Made by a program: the position numbers and the translations under genes
From: Alviniconcha marisindica
Taxonomy: Eukaryota; Mollusca; Gastropoda; Provannidae
Length of the DNA: 64,000 nucleotides
Assembly (NCBI GenBank): GCA_018857735.1
Contig: JABMCL010002002.1
Span: 210,001-274,000 of the forward strand
Direction: 5' to 3'
Shown: positions 11,446 through 63,955 of the stretch, piece after piece
How positions within the stretch are numbered: the stretch's first letter is position 1
Layout of the letters: every line of letters begins with the position of its first letter
Notes under the pieces: model-generated
What the model was told of the DNA's origin: nothing
Database searches by the model: none
The model's input: the letters and a program-made list of their open reading frames with translations, nothing else

Positions 11446-11545
11446 AAGACATTTGAGTTTACTTACGAAGGTTATAGATTTAATAAGCTTTGTCATGCTT
11501 TTTTACATCGGTCAGGTCTCACCCAAATGACTCACTACTAGAGAC

Positions 11546-11683
11546 GATTCTGGAGTCCGATCAAGTTATACACGTACACAATAAATTCCGTAAACGGCAT
11601 ACCGCCACCGCACGAAATGCACTACCATCAGTATGGCACGGCCCGACTTGAAAATAATCAAGCCATCAAACACGATGAGACAG
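11546..11683. repeat. 138-bp direct repeat, left copy
   Basis: Near-identical to 13317-13453 (about 93 per cent by eye), from GACGAT..CTGGAGTCC to AAACACGATGAGACA. The two copies bracket the LINE fragment, the arrangement expected for a very long target-site duplication or a segmental duplication. Confidence 0.85.
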
Positions 11684-11689
11684 ACAGAC

Positions 11690-12832
11690 AGACAGACAGA
11701 GAACTGACTCGAACTCGAACTCGAAAACTTTATTTTCCAAGGATTGTAGTTTAGGTTCATTTAGACCTGTCTAACAACTAGTCCTTGCTAAACTACTGAA
11801 TAAGTGAAAAATGGAGAAAGAATTATGAAAAATAAAATAAAATAAATCAAAACTCAGTTACAAACTCGATTAATATTTAAACAGGATAAACAATATACAA
11901 ACAAATAAAATATAATACTACCATTATTAATAGTAATAAACATACAGGAACAGCAAAATCATTGAAAATACTTTGAAATGACAATCTGTCTTATACGTTT
12001 GTGTTAAGGTGTTCACGGAGGTTTCGCTTGAAGGAGTTGAGTGAGTGACACGACCTGAGGTGCACTGGAAGACTATTCCAAAACAAGGCACCAGAAACTG
12101 AAAGGCCATGCTTGTTTTGAATAAATCTATTTTTGGCCTTGGTAACTGGAGGTAGTTGTTTCTGGAGCTAGAGCGGGGAGCTTTGTACAAGCTAGATATG
12201 TACACTGGCGCATTGTTGGTAAGTGCCCTATACATAAAAACAGCCTTGTTTGTGAAGGCTCAATATTCCTATCTTATTCAGTTTCTGGTCAGTAGTTAGA
12301 TTTTTATCTGGAAGGATTAGCTTTCCGGCTCTTCCTAGTCAGTAGAGAATTTAATGGGTTTTCGTTTTTGTTTTGAGAACATCACTCAGTACAGCCGCCC
12401 CACACTACGAATGCGTAATCAATGTGGGATTTAATGTGGGCATTGAAGAAAAGTTTTAAAGTATCAGCGTCAAGAATGTACTTTAGTTTAGATAGAAGGA
12501 AGACACGCTTAGAGAGTATTTTGCACAGTGTGTCAGTATGTGTATCCCACCGAAGTTTGTTGTCTATAATTATTCCTAAAAGTCGGTGTTCTGCCACTTG
12601 TTCAACTTTCACTCCATGTAGTAACAGATCAAGTGATAAAGGTAACAGCTGATGCTTCCGCCTTGTAGAGATTGTCATAGAGTGGGTTTCCTTTGGATTG
12701 ATTACCATAGAATTATTGTCGCACCAACATGAGACCTGGTCTAAGCTTTTCTGTAAGGTGTGTTCTACCTGCATAATATCATTTCCGGATGTGTGGAGTG
12801 TTGTGTCATCTGCTAACATGTCGCATCTGACT
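11690..12832 (-). pseudogene. 5'-truncated non-LTR retrotransposon (LINE) reverse transcriptase fragment
   Basis: Minus strand from 12832: MLADDTTLH (the YADD catalytic box with Tyr replaced), then WCDNNSMVINPKETHSM, HRLLGIIIDNKLRWDTH and HIDYAFVVWG, the thumb and post-RT motifs of jockey/CR1-type LINEs. The frame breaks near 12380 and continues at 12235-11927 (SLYKAPRSSSRNNYLQLPRP). The 3' end carries AATAAAG then a short GAGTTC tandem tail (about 11706-11726). Everything upstream of the YADD box is missing; pyrimidine-rich low-complexity DNA begins there. Confidence 0.8.
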
Positions 12833-13316
12833 TCTCTCGACCCCGCCCATCCTTCCTCCCCACTCGCTCCCTCCCGCCATCCCCTCCCCCTCCACAGCCC
12901 TCCACTTTCCCGAACTCTCTCAACCCAGATCCTCCCTCCTCCCTCCCCCCCCTCTCCGTCCCCCCCCCCCCCCACCCACCCCCCCCCCCCCCCCCCACCC
13001 CACCCCACCCCCGCGCCATCCCCTTTACCACACCGCCCTCTCTCAACCCCGCTCTTCCTTTTCCCGCTCCCTCCCCTTTCCCGCATCGCCCTTTCCAAAC
13101 CCCGCCCTCCCCTTTCCCGCCCCCTTTCCCGTCCACCCTTTCCCGCCCCTCTTCCCTTTCCCGCTCCTCCCCTTCCCTTCCTTTCCTGCGCCTTCCCTTT
13201 TCCCTTCCCCCCTCCCCTTTCCCGTCCCTTCCCCTTTTCCGCCTCGCCCTTTCCAAACCCCGCCCTCCCCATTCCCGTCCCTTCCCCTTTCCAAACCCTC
13301 GCCTTCCAAACCCTAG
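12833..13316. repeat. Pyrimidine-rich low-complexity block 1
   Basis: Almost pure C/T on the + strand, variations of CCCTTTCCCGCC with poly-C runs at 12959-12996. Open frames here (both strands) are compositional and not genes. Confidence 0.9.
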
Positions 13317-13453
13317 ACGATCCTGGAGTCCACAAGTTATAACGTACACAATAAATTCCGTAAACGGCATACCGCTACTGCACACAATGCACTACCATCA
13401 GTATGGCACGGCCCGACTTGAAAATAATCAAGCCATCAAACACGATGAGACAA
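13317..13453. repeat. 138-bp direct repeat, right copy
   Basis: Partner of 11546-11683. It is embedded between two pyrimidine-rich blocks rather than directly at the LINE YADD box. Confidence 0.85.
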
Positions 13454-13795
13454 TTTCCCTTTCCCGTCCCCTCCCCTTTCCTGCGCCTTCCCTTTTTCCG
13501 TCCCCCCTCCACTTTCCCGTCCCTTCCCCTTTCCCGCCTCGCCCTTTCCAAACCCCGCCCTCCCCTTTCCCGCCCCATCTCCCCTTTCCAGCCCAATCCC
13601 ACCCTTTCCCGTCCCTTTCCCGCCCCCTTCCCCTTTCCTCTTTCCAGCCCAATCCCCCTCTTTCCCGCCCCCTTCCCATTTCCCGGTCCGTTTCCCGCCC
13701 CTTCCCCTTTCCCGAACCCCTTCTCCTTCCCTTCCCCGCTTCCTCCCCTTTCCAGCCCCCCTCCCCTTTCACGTCCCCCTTCCCCTTGTCTGTCT
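13454..13795. repeat. Pyrimidine-rich low-complexity block 2
   Basis: Same CCCTTTCCCG-type degenerate tandem sequence as 12833-13316, resumed after the right 138-bp repeat. Confidence 0.9.
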
Positions 13796-14640
13796 TTCTT
13801 TGTTTTGTTCGTTTGTACTTTGTTTGCTTTTTTATTTGTTTGTTTGTTTGTCGTTGTTTTTTCTTTCTTATTTTTTCTGACTTTTTGGGGTTGTTTTTTA
13901 GTTTAGTTTTGTTTGGTTGGTTTCTTCTTTTTTCCCCCCTTTTTTCCAACGGATTCTTTTTTTTTTCTTTTTTCTTTTTCTTTTTTAGGAGCTGGGGGGG
14001 ATTGGTCGTTTTTGTTTTTGTTTTTTTCAACCTCGGTTGCATGCAGACCTATGACTCCACTTTTATCTCTCCTTGTTCTTGTCTACTACCTTGTCTGTCT
14101 TTTTTGTTTTTGTTTTGTTGTTGTTTGTTTCTTTCTTTGCTTGTTTGTTGGCATTTTTATTTGTTTCTTGTTTTTTCTTTCTTGGTTTCGTTTGTTTTGT
14201 TTTTTTAACCTCAGTTGTATGACCTCTTTTTTAATCTGTCCCCTTTTCTTTCTGCTTTTTCTCGTTTTTTTATTTTAATTTTTTAATTTTTTAAACATGG
14301 TGTTCATAATCATGAACTGCCCTGCATTCATAATCATATTCATTTATAATCATTCTATAATAATCAGCGTGATAAAAAGATCAAGGAGAAGACTTTTTTA
14401 ATTTCCTTTTTTGGTTTTGGTTTGTTTGGTCGGTGTCTTGATTTTTTTTCTTTTTGCATTTTTGTTATTGATTTTTCGGTCTTTTTGTTTCTATTTCTTT
14501 GTTGTTGTTTTTGTTTTGTTTTTATTTTTTGTGCGTCTGGGGTTGGTTTGTTTTTTGCGTTAGGGGGTTGTTGTTTTTCTTTGGGGACGGATTGGGTTTT
14601 TTTCTTCTTTGTTTTGTTTTTTTAACCTCAGTTGCAAGCA
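13796..14640. repeat. T-rich low-complexity DNA with a 98-bp duplicated island
   Basis: Long TTTGTTTG/TTTTCTTT-type sequence; hydrophobic Phe/Leu/Cys open frames are artefacts. The island 14297-14394 (CATGGTGTTCATAATCATGA onward) recurs at 15472-15569 and in degraded form at about 15925-16005. Confidence 0.85.
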
Positions 14641-15247
14641 GACCTATGACTCCTGGCGACTCGGACATGTGGTGCCTGATGTCGTTATCGCGGACATTGC
14701 AGATCAGGCGCTAGACATCTTTCTCCACGGTCCAGAGTCTACGCACAAGAATGGCATCGGAAAGACATTCACTCACACATCCATTCCCATCCACCCATGC
14801 ACACTCCTAAAACAAAGAGCAAAACCCTCAACTCACCAAACATGACGCCTTCGTTTAGTTGTCCTCTTCCTGTCCAATGTGGTGGTGGGCGACGGCCAGG
14901 AAGCTTGGCAGATGCTCCTCAGGACTGCTCCACGTCGGAGGCCTTATCGCCTAGGACAGTACTGACAAAAAACATTTGTAGATGTGTTCCACAAATAATA
15001 GAACATCACCCGGCAATAATATCCGTTCTAACCACCTCCACAATAACCCTTTCCTGCCTGGCTTCAGCAGGTCCACAGGCTGACTCCTGGTGACTCGGAC
15101 ACGTGGTAACTAATGATGTCGTTATCGCGGACATTGGAGGCAAGGCTCTAAACATCTTTCTCCATGGTACAGAGTCTGCGCACAAGAATGGTATCGTAAA
15201 CACATTCACTCACACATCAATTCCCATCCACCCGTGCACACTCCTCC

Positions 15248-15250
<3 letters not shown>
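14640..15250 (+). repeat. 437-bp satellite, first block
   Basis: About 1.4 units. A unit starts GACTCCTGGTGACTCGGACA, contains TCTTTCTCCACGGTCCAGAG, the GGTGGTGGGCGACGGCCAGG word and CGCCTAGGACAGTACTGACA. Unit starts seen near 14649 and 15084; cut at 15250 by a (GT)/(GCGT) microsatellite (15251-15350). Confidence 0.88.
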
Positions 15251-15283
<33 letters not shown>

Positions 15284-15288
15284 GTGTG

Positions 15289-15336
<48 letters not shown>

Positions 15337-15350
15337 TGTGTGTGTGTGTT
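15250..15350. repeat. (GT)n/(GCGT)n microsatellite
   Basis: GT repeats followed by about twelve GCGT tetramers, inserted in a 437-bp satellite unit. Confidence 0.95.
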
Positions 15351-16080
15351 TTGGGGGGGATTGGTCATTTTTTTGTTTTTTTTAACCAGAGTTGTATGTC
15401 TTCACCTTTTTTTTTAATCTGTCCCCTTTTCTTTCTCGTTTTTTTATTATTATTTTTTTAATTTTTTAGACATGGTGTTCATAATCATGAACTGCCCTGC
15501 ATTCATAATCATATTCATTTATAATAATTCTATAATAATCAGCTTGATAAAAAGATCAAGGAGAAGACTTTCTTTTTCTTTTTTCTTTCTTTTTTTGTGA
15601 GTTTTTTCTTTTTTGTTTGCTTTTTGTTGTTGTTTTTAATTTTATTGTTTTCTTATTTTATTTCTTTTTTGGGTGATTCCCATGGGTCCATTATTTATAT
15701 ATTTTTTTTTTAATTTTTTTTTTAACCTCAGTTGCATGCAGACCTATGACTTCACTTGTTGTTGTTTTTTAAATCTCCCTCCCCTGTTTTCTCCTTTTCT
15801 TCATTTTTTTCCCTCTCGTTGTGATTCATAGGTCTTCTTCATTGGTTCGTTTGTGAGTGTGTGTGTTGGGTGGAGGGGGTACCAGGCTCACTCCCCATAC
15901 GTACTTATACATAAAATGAAGCATGCTCTTGAGAGCATTCATAATCATGCGCAATTACAATAATGCTATAATAATCAGTGTGGTAATACATACAGGCGAA
16001 GACAAGGACAACCTCACACAGTACATTTGCAGGTGTGTTGAACATTTCCCAGCCACAACACCCTTTGTCTAACAAACTCT
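15351..16080. repeat. T-rich low complexity with copies of the 98-bp island
   Basis: Same kind of sequence as 13796-14640, with the island at 15472-15569 and a degraded one at about 15925-16005. No gene seen. Confidence 0.8.
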
Positions 16081-16303
16081 AAAATTGTCTACTGCCTTGT
16101 CTGTCTTTTTTTGTTTGTTTTGTTTTTTGTTTTGTTTTTTTGTTCGTTTGTTCTTTGTTTGCTTTTTTTTATTTATTTGTTTGTTGTTTTTTCGTTTTTG
16201 TTGTGTTCTTACTTTTTTTGCTTTTTGTTTGTTTGTTTGTTTTGTTTTGTTTTGTTTCTTCTTTTCCCCCCTTTTTTTCAGTGGGTGTTTTTGTTTTGTT
16301 TTG

Positions 16304-16334
<31 letters not shown>

Positions 16335-16347
16335 TGTGTGTGTGGTG

Positions 16348-16411
<64 letters not shown>

Positions 16412-17095
16412 TTTTTATTTTATTTTATTTTTTCGGAGGTGGGTGTTTGTTTTGTTTTGTTTGGTTGGTTGATTCTTTTTTCCACCTTTTTTCCAACGGG
16501 TGTTTTTGTGTGTTTTTTAAGGGGGGATTGGTGGTTTGTTTTATTTTTTCAACTCGGTTTATTTGTTTGTTGTTTTTACTGTTTTGGTTTCGTTTTGTAT
16601 TTGTTTCAGACGTTTTGTGGTCGTTTTATTATTATTATTTTTGCTATTTGTTTGCTTTTCTGTTCCTGTGTGTCTTTTGTGTGGGGGGGTTTCTTTCGGG
16701 GTGGGGTGGGGGGGTCGGGGGGGGGGGGGGGGGGGATTGGTCATTCTTTTTGTTTTTCCAACCTCAGTTGCATGACGTTCGCTAGTGTCTTTATTCCGTT
16801 TTAGTATTTGTTTGTTTGTTTTTGTTTATTTATCGATTTCTTTTTTAATTTCCTTTTTTGGTTTTGGTTTGTTTGGTCGGTGTCTTGATTTTTTTTCTTT
16901 TTGCATTTTTTTTATTGATTTTCGGTTGTTGTTTTTTTGTTTTTTTAATTTATTTTTATTTTTTATTTTTTATTTTTTTTATTTTTTGTGCGTCTGGGGT
17001 TTGTTTCTTTTTTGCGTTAGGGGGTTGTTGTTTTTCTTTGGGGACGGATTGGGATTTTTTCTTCTTTGATTTGTTTTTTTAACCTCAGTTGCAAG
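16081..17095. repeat. T-rich low complexity with GT and G runs
   Basis: Includes (GT)n at about 16302-16410 and a G-run at 16718-16735. From about 16850 it repeats 14400 onward (TTTCCTTTTTTGGTTTTGGT), part of the roughly 2.46-kb-offset duplication. Confidence 0.85.
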
Positions 17096-19590
17096 CAGAC
17101 CCATTACTCCTGGCGACTCAGACATGTGGTGCCAGATGATGTCCTTATCGCAGACATTGCAGATCAGGCTTTAAATATCTTTCTCCACGGTCCAGAGTCT
17201 ACGCACAAGAATGGCATCGGAAAGACATTCACTCACACATCCATTCCCATCCACCCATTGCAACACTTTTAAAACAAGAGCAAAACCTCAACTCACCAAA
17301 CATGACGCCTTCGTTTAGTTGTCCTCTTCCTGTCCAATGTGGTGGTGGGCGACGGCCAGGAAGCTTGGCAGATGCTCCTCAGGACTGCTCCACGTCGGAG
17401 GCCTTCTCGCCTAGGACAGTACTGACAGAAAACATTTGTAGATTTTGTTCCACAAATAATAGAACATCACCCGGCAATAATATCCGTTCTAACCACCTCC
17501 ACAATAACCCTTTCCTGCCTGGCTTCAGCAGGTCCACAGGCTGACTCCTGGTGACTCGGACACGTGGTAACTAATGATGTCGTTATCGCGGACATTGGAG
17601 GCAAGGCTCTAAACATCTTTCTCCATGGTACAGAGTCTGCGCACAAGAATGGTATCGTAAACACATTCACTCACACATCCATTCCCATCCACCCCTGCAC
17701 ACTCCAAAAAACAAAGAGCAAAACCCTCAACTCACCAAACGTCACACCTTCGTTTACTTGTCCTCTTTCTGTCCAACGTGGTGGTGGGCGACGGCCAGGT
17801 AGCTTGGCAGATGCTCCTCAGGACTGCTCCACGTCGGAGGCCTTCTCGCCTAGGACAGTACTGACAGAAAACATTTGTAGATGTGTTCAACACATACTCC
17901 AACATTTCCCAACAACAATGCCCTTTCTAATAACCTCCACAATAACCGTTTCCTGCCTGGCTTCAGCAGCTCCCCAGGCTGACTCCTAGTGAATCGGATA
18001 CGTGGTGATTAATGATGTTATCGCGGTCATGGGAGGCAGGGCCCTAGAAAATCGTTCTCCATGGAAAAGAGTCTGCGCACAAGAATGGAATCGTGAAGAC
18101 ATTCACTCACACATCCATTCCCATCCACCCATGCACACTCCTAAAACAAAAAAGAGCAAAACCCTCAACTCACTAAACATGACGCCTTCGTTTACTTGTC
18201 CTCTTTCTGTCCAACGAGGTGGTGGGCGACGGCCAGGAGCTTTGCAGACGTTCCTCAGGACTGCTCAACATCGGAGGCCTTCTCGCCTAGGACAGTACTG
18301 ACAGAAAACATTTGTAGATGTGTTCAACAAATACTCCAACATTTCCCGACAACAATGGCCTTTCTAACAACATCCACAATAACCTTTTCCTGCCTGACTT
18401 CAGCAGCACCCCAGGCTGACTCCTGGTGACTCGGACACGTGGAGCCTGATGATGTCGTTATCGCGGACATTGGAGGTCAGGCCCTAGACATCTTTCTCCA
18501 CGGTCCAGAGTCTGCGCACAAGAATGGCATTGTAAACACATTCACTCACACATCCATTGCCATAAACCTATGCACTCTCCTCAAAAAAAGAGAAAAAAGC
18601 AGAAAACAAAAGAGCAAAATGCTTAACTCACCAAGCATGATGCTTTCGTTTACTGGTCCTCTTCCTGTCCAGTGTGGTGGTGGGCGACGGCCAGGAAGAT
18701 TGGCACCTGCTCCTCAGTCAGGACAGTTCCACGGTTGAGGCCTGCTACTGACAAAAAACGTTTGTAGTTGTGTTCAACAACGCGACTCGGACACGTGATC
18801 CCTGATAATGTCGTTTTGGCGGATATTGGAGGTCACGCCCTAGACATCTTTCTCCACGGTCCAGAATCTGCGCACAAGAATGGCATTGTAAAGACAAACA
18901 TTCGCTCACACATCCGTTCCCATTCACCCGTGCGTACTCCCAAAGCAAACGAAGAGCAAAATCCTCAACTCACCAAACATGACTCTTTCGTTTACTTGTC
19001 CTCTTCCTGTCCAATGTAGTGGTGGGCGACGGCCAGGAAGATTGGCAGATGCCCCTCCGGACTGGTCCACGTCGGAGGCCTTCTCGTACTGACACAAAAC
19101 ATTTGTAGATGTGTTCAAGAAATACTCCAACATTTCCCGACAACAATGGCCTTTCTAACAACCTCCACAATAACCTTTTCCTGCCTGGCTTCAGCAGCTC
19201 CCCTGGCTGACTCCTGGTGACTCGGACACCTGGAGCCTGATGATGTCGTGTTCGCTGACACTGGAGGTCACGCCCTAGACACCTTTCTCTACGGACCAAA
19301 GTCTGCACACAAGAATGGCATTGTAAAGGCATTCACTCACACATCCATTCCCATCCAGCCATGCACACTCCTCAAAACAAGACAAAAACATACCTCAGCT
19401 CACCAAACATGCCTTTGTTTACTGGTCCTCTTCCTGTCCAGTGTACTGCTGGGCGACGGCCGGGAAGCTTTGCAGATGCTCCTCAGGACTGCTCCACGTC
19501 GGAGGCCTTCTCGCCTAGGACAGTACTGACAGAAAACATTTGTGGATGTGTTGAACAAATACTCGAACCTTCCCTAGGAACAATCCTTGA
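17095..19590 (+). repeat. 437-bp satellite, main block, about six units
   Basis: Unit starts near 17107, 17544, 17980, 18417, 18785 (shortened) and 19209; spacing 436-437 bp for the complete ones. Ends in a (GT)n tract at 19592. The small ORFs on both strands recur identically in units and have no recognisable product. Confidence 0.9.
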
Positions 19591-19591
<1 letters not shown>

Positions 19592-19681
<90 letters not shown>

Positions 19682-19790
19682 GTATGTGTGTGTGTGTGTG
19701 TGTGTGTGAGTGTGTAAGTGTCCGTTTGTGTGTGTGTGTGTGTGTGTCAGTGTGTGTGTGTGTCAGTGTGCGTGCGTGCGTGCGGCGTCA
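19592..19790. repeat. (GT)n microsatellite with interspersed CAGT/GCGT
   Basis: About 200 bp of GT repeats with AT, GA, CAGT and GCGT interruptions, ending the satellite block. Confidence 0.95.
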
Positions 19791-19799
19791 GTATAGTTA

Positions 19800-20560
19800 G
19801 TATTATTGCCGGTAAAGCGGCGGCGCTCTGCGCGGCTCCCACGGCCGTTGTGCGGTACTGGCCGGATGATGGTTTCCGAGTGCCGGCGTTGATGTTGTTT
19901 GGCTGAAGTGTTGCTTTACGTCCACAGAAACCGGCCGTAGGTTTATTAGGGACGGGAGCCCAGGACGTCCACCTCCGGCGACTTTCACACAGCTCAGTCC
20001 TGAGGTCTGATGGTTTCTGTGGACGTAAAGCAACGCTGAAACTGTCGCCGAAAACTTACCGGCCGGCCGGGCCGCGTGTCGCGGCGGCCGCCGTTCCGCA
20101 CGTCACTGAGTACGGTCACTGACTCACTCAGTATCTCACTGACAGTCATTATAAGTTGCTGCATGCAGCCTGCACTGAGTCGCGCTAGTCATCGTTAAAA
20201 ACAACTAAGTTTAGAAACTGAATATAAGTCCGAGTGCGCATTATCAAAACAAACCCTTGATACTGTGTCTTGATTTCCAGTCTCGTCTCACCGCCGCCTC
20301 AGTCACAGTGTGGCCGGCCGCAACTCAGTCAGTGACTCAGTCATGACTAGTCTGAGTTTCTTTAATTTCGTTTTCATTTATTGAATTTGATTGATTTATC
20401 GATCCGTGGTTGAACACATTTTGAAATCAAGGTAGTTCAGTTAGCTTTCATATGCCAGTGTTCCCTGGCTCTTCTAAGACTATTGTGTGGGTCCAGATTT
20501 AGTGTTTGTAAGTCCAGATCGCAGTCTGATCCACCAATATTTTTAGGCTAAACCAACATT
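19800..20560 (+). promoter_or_regulatory. GC/CpG-rich putative SMARCE1 promoter region
   Basis: CpG-dense blocks lie at about 19803-19890 and 20041-20105 (GGCCGGCCGGGCCGCG-type sequence) in otherwise AT-rich surroundings, just upstream of the YY1-like initiator and the first donor. No TATA box was evident at a fitting distance. A foldback repeat (19910-20034) lies between the two CpG blocks. Promoter function is inferred from position and composition only. Confidence 0.4.
19910..20034. mobile_element. Foldback/MITE-like element with 23-bp perfect inverted arms
   Basis: Bases 19910-19932 and 20012-20034 are perfect reverse complements (core GCTTTACGTCCACAGAAACC), with weaker similarity continuing outward. 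Each arm plus about 75 bp of spacer matches the tail module of the SINE copies at 8405-8510 and 3790-3905. It is therefore either a MITE whose end the SINE carries, or two SINE tails in opposite orientation. It lies about 540 bp upstream of the putative SMARCE1 transcription start. Confidence 0.6.
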
Positions 20561-20634
20561 ATCCAAAATGGCGACTGTTCTTTGTTACTCCCGGTCGAGC
20601 CAGCTACGTTAAATTTTCTTCTGTTTCTTCAGAG
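20560..20634 (+). other. SMARCE1: SMARCE1 exon 1, putative 5' untranslated exon
   Basis: The consensus donor GTAAGT at 20635-20640 ends this segment. It starts with a CAAAATGGCGAC word (20564-20575) resembling the YY1 initiator motif found at many animal housekeeping-gene starts. An ATG inside that motif opens a 14-codon upstream ORF closed by TAA at 20610-20612. The next acceptor (21734/21735) leads to the start-codon exon. The left boundary is a guess, and the pyrimidine run TTCTTCTGTTTCTTCAG just before the donor could itself be an acceptor of a 2-nt exon. Confidence 0.45.
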
Positions 20635-21734
20635 GTAAGTGAGGAGAGCGCTTGATCTTGTTTTGCACACGTCGTAGTCGATTATCGTCAAGCTGCTTTA
20701 AAATGTTCGGTGTAAGTAAAAAGGTAAAGGTAGCGCGGCACTCATTTTGAAGTTGCAAGATGTGGAACCACACTGATCGTCAGAAGCGTCCTTTCACAAA
20801 CAGTGTCATTGGCATCGTTTGCGAGTTGGCAAATTAGCCTTGAATGAGGAACATGCTTCTTCAACGCGTTAGTGATCATGTTTTGGTATAATGTTAATAC
20901 CGTTAAACGGTGTAGTCCTAGACCTGGACTGCTGGAGTTTGCAGCATTGATAAATCATTAAATGTACGGTTAAAAGCAAACAATCATTCTTTGTTTCTGT
21001 TCTAATGAGACATCGTCTAGTTCTACTACTGTGTACTGGTTCTAGTTCTAAACATGTAGGCAAGGAACCTCTTGGTAATTTTCAAGGAGGCTGTCGGAAA
21101 TTCTGGGGTATTTTAAACACCATTTTGGTTCTCGAGTATTTGAAATAATGAAGTGTCATAAAAATTTAAAATGATAAATAAATTATATTAATTATTAGAA
21201 TAGATTTATCAAAGCGGTTCATATCTAGCAAATGAAGCCCACATTTACTGCAAAAGTTGTGTCTGATTGCAGTTTATAAGACTACTTTTGTTAGTATTAA
21301 AGGGTGAGTCATCAACAGCAGTACACATCAGTCATCACTCATCAGCACTGAGGAAGTATGCATGCATCATTTGCATGTCCTCACATGGAAACTAGATCTA
21401 GGTCAAACATCAGTAGCACATGTACACTATTTAGTAATTTACTAATAAATAGTATCTGTAAATGTAATCTTCCTCACACTGTCAGTATCACAGCCTTTCC
21501 AATCCCAATTTCCATGAAAATGTATTTGGTTTAAAATTAAATTTAGTGCCACAATAACATTAACAATTACTGAATTAGTCAAGACCCAAGTCAGGTGAGG
21601 AAATTATTATCTGTTGTGTATGGTCAGGTCAGTCCAGAAAAGACGAATAGATTATATTTTTATTTAGCCCTGATCGGTGATCCTGTTTCTTGATCAAATG
21701 ACAAATGACGAAATGTTCTGTTTTTGAATTTCAG
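20635..21734 (+). other. SMARCE1 intron 1
   Basis: Ordinary AT-rich intron sequence; no repeat family or RNA gene recognised. Confidence 0.5.
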
Positions 21735-21793
21735 ACAACTCTAGGGTATTGTTAATTATCAAAACAAGGTAAAGGAAAGTGGAGGTGAACATC

Positions 21794-63366
<41,573 letters not shown>

Positions 63367-63674
63367 TACTGACTCTTCTGTTGTATGTGTCTATCCAGTG
63401 ATTTCAAGTTTCTAAGACTGTCAGGTTCATAATTATCTGCTGCTGTCTTGAAGCTCTGGAAAACATAGATTCCCATCCTGAAGTTTAACAGTGTTTTAAT
63501 TAACAACCGGAATATAACTGTAGGTATTCCATTGTGTGTGCAATATTATGTGTCTTGATGTTGCATGCTGTCACTGCTACTTGCTTGTGGCATTGTAGTC
63601 ACTTGTGGTGCTAGAAACCCCTGAAGGTCTCCCATTCGTGTATGCCAGAGTGACAGTTTTTCCCCAGAAGTTCC

Positions 63675-63955
63675 TTAAACCCCAATTTGAGTCCTGGCAA
63701 ATCAGAAATTTACCTCAGACAGTGACCAATCAGAAAAGCCCTGTTAATCAGCGTTGGCCAGTAAGAGCAATTCGGCTTTAAATACTGGCCAGTTAGGAAA
63801 GTCCTGTTTTCAAAGCCAGTTTATCAGGGCAACCAAATGGGAAATTCCGATTTTCTTTGCTGGCCAATTGGAGCAAACCCACTGTAGATACTAGCCAATG
63901 ATGAAATTTCTAATTTGAATGCTGGCATATCAGGAAATCTGTTTTTGACTGATGG
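63675..63955. repeat. About 46-bp degenerate tandem repeat at the window end
   Basis: Recurring CTGGCCAATCAGGAAA(T/G)-like phrases about every 40-50 bp after exon 16 (intron or 3' UTR). Confidence 0.6.

Noticed and set aside
12382..13602. Long Gly/Arg- and Pro/Ser-rich ORFs
   Set aside because: Low-complexity pyrimidine/purine tract; only the LINE part below 12832 is protein-derived.
13796..17090. Multi-frame Phe/Leu/Cys/Val-rich 'membrane protein' ORFs
   Set aside because: Translations of T-rich and GT microsatellite DNA, open in several frames at once.
15006..17670. Identical 67-codon minus-strand ORFs at 15006-15209 and 17467-17670 as a conserved gene
   Set aside because: Identity comes from recent satellite duplication; the frame is broken in the other units.
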